Of a stretch of 64,000 nucleotides of DNA, positions 1 to 8,535 are shown piece by piece (position 1 is the stretch's first letter; every line of letters starts with the position of its first letter). Source of the DNA: an uncultured Actinomycetes bacterium (GTDB lineage: Bacteria > Actinomycetota > Actinomycetes > Nanopelagicales > Nanopelagicaceae). The notes under the pieces were generated by a model that saw only the letters and a list, made by a program, of their open reading frames with translations, did no database searches and was not told the origin of the DNA. The position numbers were made by a program, and so were the translations under genes. The stretch spans positions 1 through 64,000 of the forward strand of contig CALEGP010000010.1 of assembly GCA_937876245.1 (NCBI GenBank), written 5' to 3'.

Positions 1-1
1 T

Positions 2-52
2 GAATTGGCACCTCAGCCTGAATTGGCACCTCAGCCTGAATTGGCACCTCAG
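2..52 (+). repeat. 18-bp tandem repeat encoding LAPQPE
   Basis: Two perfect 18-bp copies (2-19, 20-37) and a third copy missing its last three bases (38-52). In frame they encode repeated E-LAPQP units, a proline-rich linker of the metalloprotease. The array probably continues upstream of the window. Identical DNA copies suggest recent expansion or slippage. Confidence 0.9.
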
Positions 53-1240
53 TTATCGCTAGAGAAATTAAATACGTGTCAGATTAAAGACCAGCGGCCA
101 GCAGGCTTGGTCCCATACCAGGAAGCAATTGCCTATCCAGTGACTGATTTTAATCGTGAACAAAAGTTGCCAGTTATTGGTACAGCTAAAGTAGTTTTTA
201 TTCCGATTGATTTTTCGGATGTTCCAGGCAAAGGGAAACCTCTTGATTTTGGGCAATCACAGATAGATGCTGCCAATGAATGGCTATCTTGGTACACAAA
301 TGGAAAACTCACATATGAATGGCAGTCATACAACTCGTGGATTCGCGCACCTAAACCTTCTACGCAATACAACTGGGCGCATCCTGTTCACGGAGGTTAT
401 CAAGGACAAGCGGCGCCTCAGGCGCAGAGTACTGAAGAGATTGTTCAACAATTAATTACTGCGGCAAGTCCACACTTTAACTTCGATGGAGTTGGTGCAG
501 TCTTCTTACTCTTTCCCAATGAAGTCAAAGCAATTGAATTAGAGATTACTCAGCGCAACAGGCCTTTTCAAACTGCTCAAGGTCCGCAGCAATTTAGTTT
601 CTTTGGACCAGGATCTGAAATAAATAAACGTGGTGATCGCTTGTGGGGTTGGTGGATACACGAAGTTCTTCACTCGCATGGATTTAGTGGACACTTTCCA
701 TTCGGATTTCTCAATTTGCATATGATGATTGGCGGACGGCAATCAAATGCGCTTTCTTCATGGGATGGGTTGATTGCAGGCTGGTCGAATGAAGAAGACG
801 TTTATTGCTTATCAAAAGAGAAGGTCACCAAGACAACTTTGGTTCTAAGTCCACTGGATAGAAAACAGAAAGGCTTAAAGTCTTTAATGGTAAAACTCAA
901 TAATCATCAAGTGTTGGTTTTTGAATCACGCCGACCAGAAAAGTGGAGTAGCCCTGAGCTTTATATAAATGGATTAATGGCCTACATCGTTGATACAAAG
1001 ATTATTAACGATCGCGAAGGTGAATCTTCGAGCGAAGAGCGCACTCGAACGGCAACATACTTAACAACAGATCAACGCCAGACCAACGGATCTAATTTGT
1101 TCGCTGGTTGTAATAGAACAAAATGTGATCGAACTATGATTTATGCCAAAGAAGGTCAGACATTTACGTTTGATGGAATTAGGGTTTCGCTCATCAAATC
1201 GGGGGTTAATGACGAGATTCTCCTAGAGAAAATCTCATGA
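2..1240 (+). CDS. Putative secreted zinc metalloprotease (M6-like), 5' end outside window
   Basis: The reading frame is already open at the first bases, so the N-terminus and any signal peptide lie upstream; the TTG at 5 is only an internal leucine codon. The visible 413 codons begin with an LAPQPE repeat, followed by a globular region. A zincin signature HEVLH (about residues 219-223 counted from base 5) is followed by SHGFSGH, giving HExxHxxGxxxH; a classical metzincin would have the third His one residue earlier and M6 enzymes usually have Asp. The Trp/Gly-rich flank and later Cys pair (AGCNRTKC) fit an extracellular protein. The family assignment is by motif only; substrate unknown. Followed by a tRNA-Val on the other strand. 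Confidence 0.6.
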   Translation, partial: ELAPQPELAPQPELAPQLSLEKLNTCQIKDQRPAGLVPYQEAIAYPVTDFNREQKLPVIGTAKVVFIPIDFSDVPGKGKPLDFGQSQIDAANEWLSWYTNGKLTYEWQSYNSWIRAPKPSTQYNWAHPVHGGYQGQAAPQAQSTEEIVQQLITAASPHFNFDGVGAVFLLFPNEVKAIELEITQRNRPFQTAQGPQQFSFFGPGSEINKRGDRLWGWWIHEVLHSHGFSGHFPFGFLNLHMMIGGRQSNALSSWDGLIAGWSNEEDVYCLSKEKVTKTTLVLSPLDRKQKGLKSLMVKLNNHQVLVFESRRPEKWSSPELYINGLMAYIVDTKIINDREGESSSEERTRTATYLTTDQRQTNGSNLFAGCNRTKCDRTMIYAKEGQTFTFDGIRVSLIKSGVNDEILLEKIS

Positions 1241-1363
1241 AATATGAACGTGAGGCTAGAAAATAATGAAGACTAATAAAGGAACATTGGCTAAGTGTTA
1301 GGTAAATGATAAAAACTAAATAATAAGACCGCGTAGGAATTGTAAAACCCCTGGTCGTAAGCG

Positions 1364-1435
1364 TGGACGATACTGGGATCGAACCAGTGACCCCCACAAT
1401 GTCAATGTGGTGCTCTACCGCTGAGCCAATCGTCC
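1364..1435 (-). tRNA. tRNA-Val (GAC)
   Basis: On the minus strand a full cloverleaf can be folded: acceptor GGACGAT/ATCGTCC, D arm GCTC..GAGC, anticodon stem CCACA/TGTGG around loop TTGACAT with anticodon GAC, T arm ACTGG-TTCGATC-CCAGT, discriminator A. The CCA end is not encoded. About 120 bp on either side hold no gene; the flank 1241-1363 shows only an AT-rich tract downstream of the tRNA that could aid termination, and no convincing hairpin. Confidence 0.95.
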
Positions 1436-1538
1436 GTTCGGTATTGCAGCTTTTGTGCTGGTCGAATATTACATGAAAAATATATGCATGTAACCAGATG
1501 GATGAAGAGTGCTGGCACCTGCTATATCGCGCTCTAGC

Positions 1539-1553
1539 GGGGGCTACGCCCCC
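1539..1553. promoter_or_regulatory. GC-rich palindrome abutting the tnaA -10 box
   Basis: GGGGGC-TAC-GCCCCC is a perfect 6-bp dyad whose last base touches the TAATGT box of tnaA. Because the inferred transcript begins at the tnaA start codon, this element would be DNA between -35 and -10, so an operator or a structural spacer is more likely than an RNA hairpin. A terminator is less likely, as no T-run follows on either strand. Confidence 0.45.
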
Positions 1554-1559
1554 TAATGT
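1554..1559 (+). promoter_or_regulatory. -10 box TAATGT, leaderless tnaA promoter
   Basis: TAATGT followed by exactly six bases and the ATG at 1566. The same TANNNT-N6-start layout recurs at eleven other genes in the window. No Shine-Dalgarno sequence is present. Confidence 0.6.
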
Positions 1560-1565
1560 GCTTGC

Positions 1566-2939
1566 ATGGAATTCAAGACGATAATCGAACCATTTAAAAT
1601 TCACTCAGTTGCACCAATCACCATGACAAGCGAGGAACAGCGTAATCAATTCATTATTGATGCCGGGTACAACCTTTTCTCGTTGCATTCTGACGACGTG
1701 CTTATTGATTTGCTTACAGACTCGGGCACAGGAGCTATGAGTAGAAATCAGTGGGCAGCAATTCAACGGGGCGATGAATCTTATGCAGGTTCACCATCCT
1801 GGCTTACTTTCAAAGCAGCCGTGCAAAATCTCTTTCCTTTTGAGCACATCATTCCGACGCATCAGGGCAGAGCTGCCGAGAAGATCCTGTTCACCGCTAT
1901 TGGCGGTGCTGGGAAGATAATTCCGAGCAATACTCACTTTGATACAACACGAGCGAATATCGAATACTCAAAAGCAGAGGCGGTTGATTTAGTTATCGCA
2001 GAGGGCAAAGATCCTGCGAGTCTGCATCCATTCAAAGGCAATATGGACTTGGTGGCGTTAGAAGACTTTATAGGCAAAACAGGCGTTGAAAATATACCAG
2101 TTGTAATGATGACAATCACGAATAACTCTGGCGGGGGTCAACCTGTTTCACTCGAAAACCTGAGAGCAGTTAGTGCGATATGCAAGAAGTATGAAATTCC
2201 ATTCTTCTTAGATGCCTGTCGATTTGCCGAAAATGCCTGGTTCATTCGCGAACGCGAAGTTGGGCAATCCGCTCGACAAATAATTGACATAGTCCGAGAG
2301 ATGGCAAGTCTTGCCGATGGAATGACGATGAGCGCAAAGAAAGATCCGCTAGGAAATATTGGTGGATGGCTTGCGTTAAACAATGACGCACTTGCAAGTA
2401 TCTGTCGAAATTTACTTATATTGACAGAGGGATTCCCAACCTACGGTGGTTTGGCTGGGCGCGATCTTGAGGCGTTGGCAGTTGGCTTAACTGAAGTTAT
2501 TTCACACGATTATTTGAAGTACAGAATTGGATCGACCGCATATCTTGGTGAAGCGCTAGCAAAAATGGGAATTCCGGTTGTCCAACCGATTGGTGGTCAT
2601 GCAGTTTATATCGATGCGAAAGCACTTTTACCTCACATTGCGCCACTTCAATATCCTGGTCAAGCATTAGCTGTTGAACTTTATAGGGCCGGAGGAATAA
2701 GGGGTTGTGAAATTGGTTCTGTAATGTTTGGCAGAAAACCAGATGGCAGTGAAGTTCCAGCCGCGATGGAACTTGTTCGGTTGGCTATTCCAAGGCGGAC
2801 ATACACACAGAGTCATATTGATTATGTAATTGAAGTTTGCGCAGAAGTGCTAAGGCGGGCTCCGAAGCTAAAGGGTTTTAGGATTCAGCAAGAACCACCA
2901 GCGCTACGTCATTTCACATCCCAATTCGCGCCGCTCTAG
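1566..2939 (+). CDS. tnaA: Tryptophanase (tryptophan indole-lyase)
   Basis: PLP-dependent beta-eliminating lyase, 457 aa, the usual length. It can be read along most of its length against the E. coli enzyme: DVLIDLLTDSGTGAMS near 44-59, RGDESYAGS near 68, PTHQGRAAE near 97, and the PLP lysine in MSAKKD (K258/K259). The C-terminal LRHFT has His449 at the position that is His in tryptophanase and Phe in tyrosine phenol-lyase, favouring Trp to indole, pyruvate and ammonia; tyrosine phenol-lyase is the alternative. Start chosen because homology begins at the first residues and a -10 box sits six bases upstream. No TnaC-like leader peptide and no tryptophan permease nearby. It lies between tRNA genes beside a cupin, so it may be an acquired gene. 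Confidence 0.9.
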   Translation: MEFKTIIEPFKIHSVAPITMTSEEQRNQFIIDAGYNLFSLHSDDVLIDLLTDSGTGAMSRNQWAAIQRGDESYAGSPSWLTFKAAVQNLFPFEHIIPTHQGRAAEKILFTAIGGAGKIIPSNTHFDTTRANIEYSKAEAVDLVIAEGKDPASLHPFKGNMDLVALEDFIGKTGVENIPVVMMTITNNSGGGQPVSLENLRAVSAICKKYEIPFFLDACRFAENAWFIREREVGQSARQIIDIVREMASLADGMTMSAKKDPLGNIGGWLALNNDALASICRNLLILTEGFPTYGGLAGRDLEALAVGLTEVISHDYLKYRIGSTAYLGEALAKMGIPVVQPIGGHAVYIDAKALLPHIAPLQYPGQALAVELYRAGGIRGCEIGSVMFGRKPDGSEVPAAMELVRLAIPRRTYTQSHIDYVIEVCAEVLRRAPKLKGFRIQQEPPALRHFTSQFAPL

Positions 2940-2983
2940 AAAATTCCTAGTTTGAATCTATTTAGCAGATAGACGTTGGTTTC

Positions 2984-3334
2984 TTAGGCGCGACCGAAAT
3001 CATCTTCAAGGCGTTCAATATCATCCTCGCCAAAATATGACCCCGTCTGCACTTCGACAAAAACTATTTCTTCAGTTCCAGTATTAGTTAGACGGTGAAG
3101 TACTCCTGCAGCAAAATCGACAGTATCTCCAGTCGCCACCTTTGACACTTTCCCATCAATTGTTACTTCGCCAAATCCTTTTATAATTAACCAGTGCTCG
3201 GCACGATGTTTATGGCGTTGGTATGAGAGGCGAGAGGATGGGTTTAGCCAAATACATTTCACCTTATGAGTTGAAGTTTCTTGCAACACCTCGTATCGAC
3301 CCCAAGGGCGCTCTGACTTCTCAAGATCACTCAT
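2984..3334 (-). CDS. Cupin, mannose-6-phosphate isomerase type II-like
   Basis: 116-aa single-domain cupin. The sequence resembles the C-terminal cupin domain of bifunctional ManC-type enzymes (SERPWGRYEVL at the N-terminus, then HKHRAEHWLIIKGFGEV, then LHRLTNTG and FVEVQTG). The metal-binding His/Glu set HxH..E..H is present around residues 42-48 with a later His near 81. Stand-alone versions are annotated as phosphomannose isomerase or sugar-isomerase cupins; the actual substrate cannot be told from sequence. ATG start with a TAGGA-type ribosome site five bases upstream. Convergent with tnaA, 44 bp apart. Confidence 0.8.
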   Translation of the reverse strand: MSDLEKSERPWGRYEVLQETSTHKVKCIWLNPSSRLSYQRHKHRAEHWLIIKGFGEVTIDGKVSKVATGDTVDFAAGVLHRLTNTGTEEIVFVEVQTGSYFGEDDIERLEDDFGRA

Positions 3335-3378
3335 GTTTTTCCTAACGGCTAGTTAGTGGTGGCAGTAGTGGTTAATTA

Positions 3379-3452
3379 TGGAGGTCGGGACGGGATTTGA
3401 ACCCGTGTAGCAGGATTTGCAGTCCTGAGCCTCGCCTCTCGGCCACCCGACC
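3379..3452 (-). tRNA. tRNA-Cys (GCA)
   Basis: Minus-strand cloverleaf: acceptor GGTCGGG/CCCGACC, anticodon stem AGGA/TCCT around CTGCAAA (anticodon GCA), T loop TTCAAAT, discriminator U as in other tRNA-Cys. Here the CCA end is encoded in the DNA, unlike the other three tRNAs of the window. Confidence 0.95.
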
Positions 3453-3516
3453 ATATTTATGTGGAGCGTTCCTCACGCTACGAAAGATACTGAATAGAAC
3501 TCTCTATCCGACTGAG

Positions 3517-3589
3517 AGCGGACGACCGGGTTCGAACCGGCGACCTGAACCTTGGCAAGGTTCCGCGCTACCAACTGCGCTACGTCCGC
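3517..3589 (-). tRNA. tRNA-Gly (GCC)
   Basis: Minus-strand cloverleaf: acceptor GCGGACG/CGTCCGC, D arm GCGC..GCGC, anticodon stem with loop TTGCCAA (anticodon GCC), T arm CCGG-TTCGAAC-CCGG, discriminator U, no encoded CCA. Downstream a small CTCTC/GAGAG hairpin overlaps the acceptor end. The flanks 3453-3516 and 3590-3685 hold nothing recognisable. Confidence 0.95.
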
Positions 3590-3685
3590 ATTTCTCCACC
3601 TCTGCATTTTGTGCAGAATCGAGAGGGCAAATCTAGCGCACGAATGAGGCAAGCGCCAAAGCGTGTGAAGTTGGCTCCAGTCATC

Positions 3686-3691
3686 TAGCGT
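3686..3691 (+). promoter_or_regulatory. -10 box TAGCGT, leaderless pabBC promoter
   Basis: TAGCGT plus six bases then ATG at 3698; no Shine-Dalgarno sequence. Confidence 0.55.
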
Positions 3692-3697
3692 TAGGGC

Positions 3698-5389
3698 ATG
3701 CTCCTAAATGCGCCTTTTTTTTGGATGGATGGGGTGTTGGCGACCGACCTGATTGAAATCAGTAGCGATCCACAATCTCTGGATGATGGTGGGTTTTGGG
3801 CGGTTTTAACAACCTTCGAAGGAGGCTATACCTTTGCAAAATTTGGCAGCGTTCGTCGTTCGGTTTCCTTCCCTGAAGTTGGCAAGTGGATCGGATTGGA
3901 CGAAGTTTGGGAGAGTTCTATTTCTAGAATTGAATATGAGGAGCATGTAGAAACTATTAGATCCGAGATTAAGTTAGGAAATGTTTATCAGGTCAATGCT
4001 TGTCGAATATTGAGAGCCAAGGTAGCTAAGGAACTTTCACTTGCCCCACTTTTTGCCAGTTTATTGGCAAATAATCCGGCGCCAAATTCATGCTATTTGA
4101 GATTGCCCGATATTGAAGTTGCATCGGCCTCACCAGAACTATTTATCTCAAGAAGCAAGGATCAACTTAAGACAAGTCCAATCAAGGGAACTCGTGATTT
4201 GAGAGAAGTCGGAACGCAATTTTCTGAGAAGGAGAAGGCAGAGAACATCATGATTGTGGATTTGATGCGAAATGATTTTGGGCGAATCTGTAAACCAGGG
4301 TCCGTGAAAGTTTCTGAGCTTCTGCGAAGCGAATTGCATCCTGGCTTAGAGCATTTAGTGTCAGACATAGTTGGAGAGGTTAACAAGGACATAACTTGGG
4401 AACAGTTTTTTGCAGAAATTTTGCCACCCGGTTCAGTAAGTGGCACACCTAAGTACACGGCTTTGAAAATTATCCAGGAGCTAGAGCCAACGAAGCGTGG
4501 ACCGTACTGCGGTGCGCTTGGTTGGGTGCAGGGAGGCGATGCTTATCTAAGTGTGGGAATTCGACTCTTCTGGAAAACTGGAGAGGAAATCAGATTCGGA
4601 ACTGGCGCTGGCATCACTTGGGACAGCAAAGCGATCGCCGAATGGGAAGAGACTGAGTTGAAGGCGGCAAAGTTGCTTTCGATAGCTGGGGGATTGAGGC
4701 CTGACGGCTGGCCATTTGGTTCTGGATTATTTGAGACCTTACGTGTTGAGGATGGTCGAGCACAACTGTTTGATCTTCACATTGAAAGAGCTAGGAAAAG
4801 CGCGGAGGTTTTGGGTTACGAGATACCCCCTGATGTCGAGATTATCGCCGCGATAGGCAACTTGGCAGATATCGAACTTGGTCGGCTTCGCCTGACTTTT
4901 GGTGAAAGTTTTCAAGTCGCGCTCGACCCATATATTGATTCGATTCACCCAGCTAAATTGGGTATTCGCCACCTCTCACTTGGAGAGGAAATAAAGTCAC
5001 ATAAAATTTATCCATATACCAAAAATCTCACTTTACTAACCGAAGCGAGAGTAGATGGATTCGATGAAGTTGTCGTAGTCAATGATGCTGGCCGAGTTTG
5101 CGAGGGGGCGGTCTCTAATTATGTATTTCGGATAGATGGATTATGGATGACGCCAGCTCTTACTTCTGGGATTCTGCCCGGAATAATCAGAGGGTTTGCA
5201 ATCTCCTCAGGGCTGGCGATTGAAAGCGAAATTATGTTGACTGATCTCGAGAAGGTAACCCATGCATTTGCGCTATCGTCCCTGCGAATCGCGCAACCTA
5301 TAAGCGAAATAGCGGGTCGGAAATTGCAGATTGATGAAATTGGCGAGCAATGGGGCGACAAATTGCGGCAAATCCTGCGAAGCCATTAG
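3698..5389 (+). CDS. pabB: Aminodeoxychorismate synthase component I / 4-amino-4-deoxychorismate lyase fusion
   Basis: 563-aa two-domain enzyme of p-aminobenzoate (folate) synthesis. Residues about 70-330 are the chorismate-binding domain: YQVNACR, ASASPELFIS, SPIKGTRDL, DLMRNDFGR, PPGSVSGTPK and GAGITWDS. PIKGT, with Lys in place of the PIAGT Ala of anthranilate synthase, marks it as PabB rather than TrpE. Residues about 335-560 are a PLP fold-type IV lyase (FGSGLFETLRVEDG, Lys in YPYTKNLTLL, EGAVSNYVF), so PabC. One chain makes chorismate into pABA with an amidotransferase partner that is not in the window. 13 bp upstream of thrS. Confidence 0.93.
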   Translation: MLLNAPFFWMDGVLATDLIEISSDPQSLDDGGFWAVLTTFEGGYTFAKFGSVRRSVSFPEVGKWIGLDEVWESSISRIEYEEHVETIRSEIKLGNVYQVNACRILRAKVAKELSLAPLFASLLANNPAPNSCYLRLPDIEVASASPELFISRSKDQLKTSPIKGTRDLREVGTQFSEKEKAENIMIVDLMRNDFGRICKPGSVKVSELLRSELHPGLEHLVSDIVGEVNKDITWEQFFAEILPPGSVSGTPKYTALKIIQELEPTKRGPYCGALGWVQGGDAYLSVGIRLFWKTGEEIRFGTGAGITWDSKAIAEWEETELKAAKLLSIAGGLRPDGWPFGSGLFETLRVEDGRAQLFDLHIERARKSAEVLGYEIPPDVEIIAAIGNLADIELGRLRLTFGESFQVALDPYIDSIHPAKLGIRHLSLGEEIKSHKIYPYTKNLTLLTEARVDGFDEVVVVNDAGRVCEGAVSNYVFRIDGLWMTPALTSGILPGIIRGFAISSGLAIESEIMLTDLEKVTHAFALSSLRIAQPISEIAGRKLQIDEIGEQWGDKLRQILRSH

Positions 5390-5390
5390 G

Positions 5391-5396
5391 TAGGCT
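5391..5396 (+). promoter_or_regulatory. -10 box TAGGCT, leaderless thrS promoter
   Basis: TAGGCT plus six bases then ATG at 5403, in the 13-bp gap after pabBC. Confidence 0.55.
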
Positions 5397-5402
5397 AGGT
5401 AG

Positions 5403-7394
5403 ATGGGAAATATTTCGATTACGGTAGATGGGAATTCTCGATCCGTTGATTCCGAAATTCGCCCAACACAAATCTTTGCAGATAAGAGCGAGATAGTTGT
5501 TTGTAAAGTAAATGGAACCCTAAAAGACCTCTGGAGTGATCTCCACGAAGGCGATACCGTCGAAGGCATAACCATTGATTCTCCTGAGGGTCTCGCAGTC
5601 CTTCGCCATTCGAGTGCGCACGTTTTAGCGCAAGCCGTTCAGGAAGTTTTCGCAGATACCAAGCTTGGAATTGGGCCACCTATAACTGATGGCTTTTATT
5701 ATGACTTTGAACCAGAACGAGCTTTCACACCGGATGATCTGGTGAAACTTGAATCTGCAATGCGAAAGATTGTAAAGGCCGGACAAAGATTTCGTCGTAG
5801 GGTTGTAACGGAGAGTGAGGCTCTTGCCGAGCTCGCACGCGAGCCTTACAAGTGTGAACTTATTAGTTTGAAATCTGTAAATATCGACGATGAATCGAGC
5901 GTCGAAGTCGGCGCTGGGGAATTGACTATTTATGACAATTTGGGAAGAGATGGTGAACCGGCGTGGAGCGATCTTTGTCGTGGACCACATTTGCCTTCGA
6001 CCAAACATATTCCGGCTTTCAAATTAATGCGAACAGCTGCGGCTTACTGGCGAGGTTCTGAGAAGAATCCAATGTTGCAGCGTATATATGGGACTGCTTG
6101 GCCAAGCCAAGAGAAACTTGATGCGTATCTTGAACTATTGATTGAGGCTGAGAAGCGAGATCATCGTCGACTTGGAACTGAATTAGATCTCTTTTCGTTC
6201 CCAGAGGAAATTGGTTCTGGGTTGGCTGTCTTTCATCCAAAGGGCGGAATTATTCGCCGAGCGATGGAAGATTATTCCAGACGTCGACACGAAGAAGAAG
6301 ATTATCAATTCGTTTACTCGCCACATTTAACTAAGGCAGCTCTATTTGAAACTTCGGGCCACTTGCAGTGGTATTCGGAGGGAATGTATCCACCGATGAT
6401 TATGGATGAAGAGCTTCATGGCGATGGCACCATAAAGCGCGCGGGCCAGAAGTACTACATGAAGCCAATGAATTGTCCTTTTCACAATTTGATCTATAAA
6501 TCTTCCTCTCGCTCTTACCGTGATCTTCCACTTCGTTTGTTCGAGTTCGGAACGGTTTATCGGTATGAAAAATCCGGTGTAATTCATGGGCTGACTCGGG
6601 CTCGTGGTTTCACTCAGGATGATGCACATATTTACTGCACTAAAGATCAAATGGCGGGAGAGCTAGACAGTTTGTTGACTTTTGTGCTCAATTTACTCCG
6701 CGATTATGGCCTTGAGGATTTTTATCTGGAACTCTCAACGAGAAATCCGGAAAAATCAGTTGGTGAAGATTCAGATTGGGATGCTGCAACCGAAGCTTTA
6801 CGTGCGGCAGCTACTAAGCAAAATTTGGAACTGGTTCTAGATCCTGAGGGTGCGGCTTTTTACGGACCTAAAATTTCGGTACAGGCGAAAGATGCCATCG
6901 GGCGGACCTGGCAGATGTCAACAATCCAAGTTGATTTCCAATTGCCACAACGTTTTGATTTGGAATACCAAGCTTCAGATGGTTCTCGAAAGCAACCCGT
7001 GATGATTCACCGCGCGCTATTTGGTTCAATTGAGAGATTCTTTGGAGTATTAACGGAGCACTATGCGGGGGCATTCCCACCCTGGCTCGCGCCAGTTCAA
7101 GTTCGCGCCATTCCGGTGGCCGATGCTTTTGAACCGTATTTATCAGAGGTAGTTGTGAAGATGCGCAGGTGCGGTATCAGAGTAGATCTTGATTCCTCAG
7201 ATGATCGCATGCAGAAGAAGGTGCGCACTGCGCAGATGGAAAAAATCCCGTTCATGATGATTGCCGGTGAAGAAGATCAAAATGCAGGCGCTGTCTCATT
7301 TAGATATCGCAACGGCGAACAAAAGAACGGAATCTCCGTAGATGAAGCAATCGCTGAAGTTCTTGCCACGATCGCTAATCGGACTCAGATTTAG
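5403..7394 (+). CDS. thrS: Threonyl-tRNA synthetase
   Basis: 663 aa, class II synthetase charging tRNA-Thr in the cytoplasm. Order: TGS domain (about 1-65), editing/second additional domain with [11 protein letters not shown] and later [15 protein letters not shown] (about 65-230), catalytic core (about 260-550), anticodon-binding domain (about 555-655). The zinc ligands are visible: Cys in KPMNCPFHN, His in QDDAHIYC and His in [13 protein letters not shown] (motif 3); motif 2 is [15 protein letters not shown]. It heads the actinobacterial thrS-HIT-pgsA block. Confidence 0.98.
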   Translation: MGNISITVDGNSRSVDSEIRPTQIFADKSEIVVCKVNGTLKDLWSDLHEGDTVEGITIDSPEGLAVLRHSSAHVLAQAVQEVFADTKLGIGPPITDGFYYDFEPERAFTPDDLVKLESAMRKIVKAGQRFRRRVVTESEALAELAREPYKCELISLKSVNIDDESSVEVGAGELTIYDNLGRDGEPAWSDLCRGPHLPSTKHIPAFKLMRTAAAYWRGSEKNPMLQRIYGTAWPSQEKLDAYLELLIEAEKRDHRRLGTELDLFSFPEEIGSGLAVFHPKGGIIRRAMEDYSRRRHEEEDYQFVYSPHLTKAALFETSGHLQWYSEGMYPPMIMDEELHGDGTIKRAGQKYYMKPMNCPFHNLIYKSSSRSYRDLPLRLFEFGTVYRYEKSGVIHGLTRARGFTQDDAHIYCTKDQMAGELDSLLTFVLNLLRDYGLEDFYLELSTRNPEKSVGEDSDWDAATEALRAAATKQNLELVLDPEGAAFYGPKISVQAKDAIGRTWQMSTIQVDFQLPQRFDLEYQASDGSRKQPVMIHRALFGSIERFFGVLTEHYAGAFPPWLAPVQVRAIPVADAFEPYLSEVVVKMRRCGIRVDLDSSDDRMQKKVRTAQMEKIPFMMIAGEEDQNAGAVSFRYRNGEQKNGISVDEAIAEVLATIANRTQI

Positions 7395-7434
7395 CGATAG
7401 ATTCGGGTATAGATATGGTAGAAAATAATATTGT

Positions 7435-7442
7435 AGGTGGAG
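7435..7442 (+). promoter_or_regulatory. Ribosome binding site deciding the HIT gene start
   Basis: AGGTGGAG five bases before the ATG at 7448; the in-frame ATG at 7415 has no such site and no -10 box at the six-base position. Confidence 0.5.
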
Positions 7443-7447
7443 CGGGA

Positions 7448-7948
7448 ATGCCGGATCGTTGGCAGCGAATTTGGGCGCCGCACCGGATGTCATATCTTGA
7501 AGGCGAAAATCGGCCGCTTCCTGGGAATGCAATCGAATGCCCTTTCTGTCGAATTCAAAAATTGAGCGATGAGGAAGGACTTATCGTTGCCCGCGGCGAA
7601 GAAGCTTATGTTGTTATGAATCTTTATCCCTATAACGCTGGGCACCTATTGATATGTACTAACCGCCATGTTGGTGATTTGACCGAACTGACAACAAGTG
7701 AACGCAATGAAATTTTCGAGCTTTCTGCCCACGCGATGAAGACAATTCGCGAGGTAAGTGGCGCCGGGGGATTTAATCTGGGCATGAATCAGGGTGCAGT
7801 TTCTGGTGCAGGTGTAGCCGACCATATTCACCAACATATTATTCCTAGATGGGCTGGTGATTCCAACTTCATGCCGCTCATCGGGGAAACTAAAGTGATG
7901 CCACAATTGCTAAGTCAGACTCGTTCGGATTTAGCCGCGGCCTGGTAG
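7448..7948 (+). CDS. HIT-family nucleotide hydrolase/phosphorylase
   Basis: 166 aa (177 if the ATG at 7415 is used). Histidine-triad protein acting on dinucleoside polyphosphates or AMP conjugates: the HIT motif HIHQHIIPRW is near the C-terminal third, NLYPYNAGHLLI is the typical upstream strand, and CPFCRI near the N-terminus suggests half of a zinc site. The position between thrS and pgsA matches the M. tuberculosis Rv2613c type (AP4A phosphorylase). Its last 18 bp overlap convergently with the neighbouring minus-strand gene. Confidence 0.9.
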   Translation: MPDRWQRIWAPHRMSYLEGENRPLPGNAIECPFCRIQKLSDEEGLIVARGEEAYVVMNLYPYNAGHLLICTNRHVGDLTELTTSERNEIFELSAHAMKTIREVSGAGGFNLGMNQGAVSGAGVADHIHQHIIPRWAGDSNFMPLIGETKVMPQLLSQTRSDLAAAW

Positions 7949-8521
7949 CCGATTTAAGTAAGTTGCGATTTCGTAACTTCCTAAATTATTCTCTGGAATA
8001 AAAGGTATTGCTGGAAAGCTAAGTCCCTGTATAAAACTATTTTCGCCAAATTCTTCTATCTTTTCCAAGTGTTCTTTACGAAACTCAAAGACTAGAAGTT
8101 TATGTTCGGGATCACTGTCTCGCTCAAGGCGTTTGCCATCTAAATATTCGGAGAGTCCTAGGGTTACTAGATCAATCAGCGCCATGGGAAATCCCGAATC
8201 ATCATGCAATACCAAGTAAGGGGTTAGGAGCGGATCTAAGAGTCGGCCAGCAATTGCGCTCATGTCATCAAAATCTATTTCACCATTCGTAATCTCAGTG
8301 ATCAAAACAAGTGAAGGGATATAGAGCTCTCTAGCACTTTGCCACAATTCTTGGCTGGGCGAATCAATACCTTCTACAGCGCTCACGATGAATAGGGCTA
8401 CATCTGCCTCCTCAAGGGGAACGGGCTCTAGAGCGAAATAGTTGGCAATCTCGACACTGGATTTCCCTGTTAGGCAGACTCGTATTCCGGGGGTAATTGG
8501 TGGGAAGATTTGGTTGCTCAC
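7931..8521 (-). CDS. Degenerate translational-GTPase-like protein (pseudo-GTPase)
   Basis: 196 aa from a GTG at 8521 (a TTG at 8530 adds three residues). I recognise an EF-G-type G-domain core: ADVALFIVSAVEGIDSPSQE then LWQSARELYIPSLVLITEI aligns by eye with the strand-helix-strand of EF-G where VDAVEG and later NKxD occur. But the P-loop is reduced to LTGKSS, no DxxG motif is left, and NKxD is replaced by TEIT, so GTP binding is doubtful. There are no EF-G domains II-V. It occupies the thrS/HIT-pgsA neighbourhood on the opposite strand. A frame this long without stops argues it is a retained gene. Function unknown. Confidence 0.65.
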   Translation of the reverse strand: MSNQIFPPITPGIRVCLTGKSSVEIANYFALEPVPLEEADVALFIVSAVEGIDSPSQELWQSARELYIPSLVLITEITNGEIDFDDMSAIAGRLLDPLLTPYLVLHDDSGFPMALIDLVTLGLSEYLDGKRLERDSDPEHKLLVFEFRKEHLEKIEEFGENSFIQGLSFPAIPFIPENNLGSYEIATYLNRLPGRG

Positions 8522-8529
8522 GACTACCA

Positions 8530-8535
8530 AGCCTA
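8530..8535 (-). promoter_or_regulatory. Candidate -10 box TAGGCT for the pseudo-GTPase gene
   Basis: TAGGCT read on the minus strand, eight bases before the GTG at 8521. It overlaps by two bases the candidate pgsA -10 box on the other strand. Confidence 0.35.

Noticed and set aside
1206-1604. 132-codon minus-strand frame across tRNA-Val
   Set aside because: It runs through the tRNA and the tnaA promoter, with no recognisable domain; a shadow frame.
3500-3518. CTCTC/GAGAG hairpin as tRNA-Gly terminator
   Set aside because: Overlaps the acceptor end, has a nine-base loop and only a weak T-rich tail.
3397-3636. 79-codon plus-strand frame across tRNA-Cys and tRNA-Gly
   Set aside because: Antisense to two tRNA genes and without family features.
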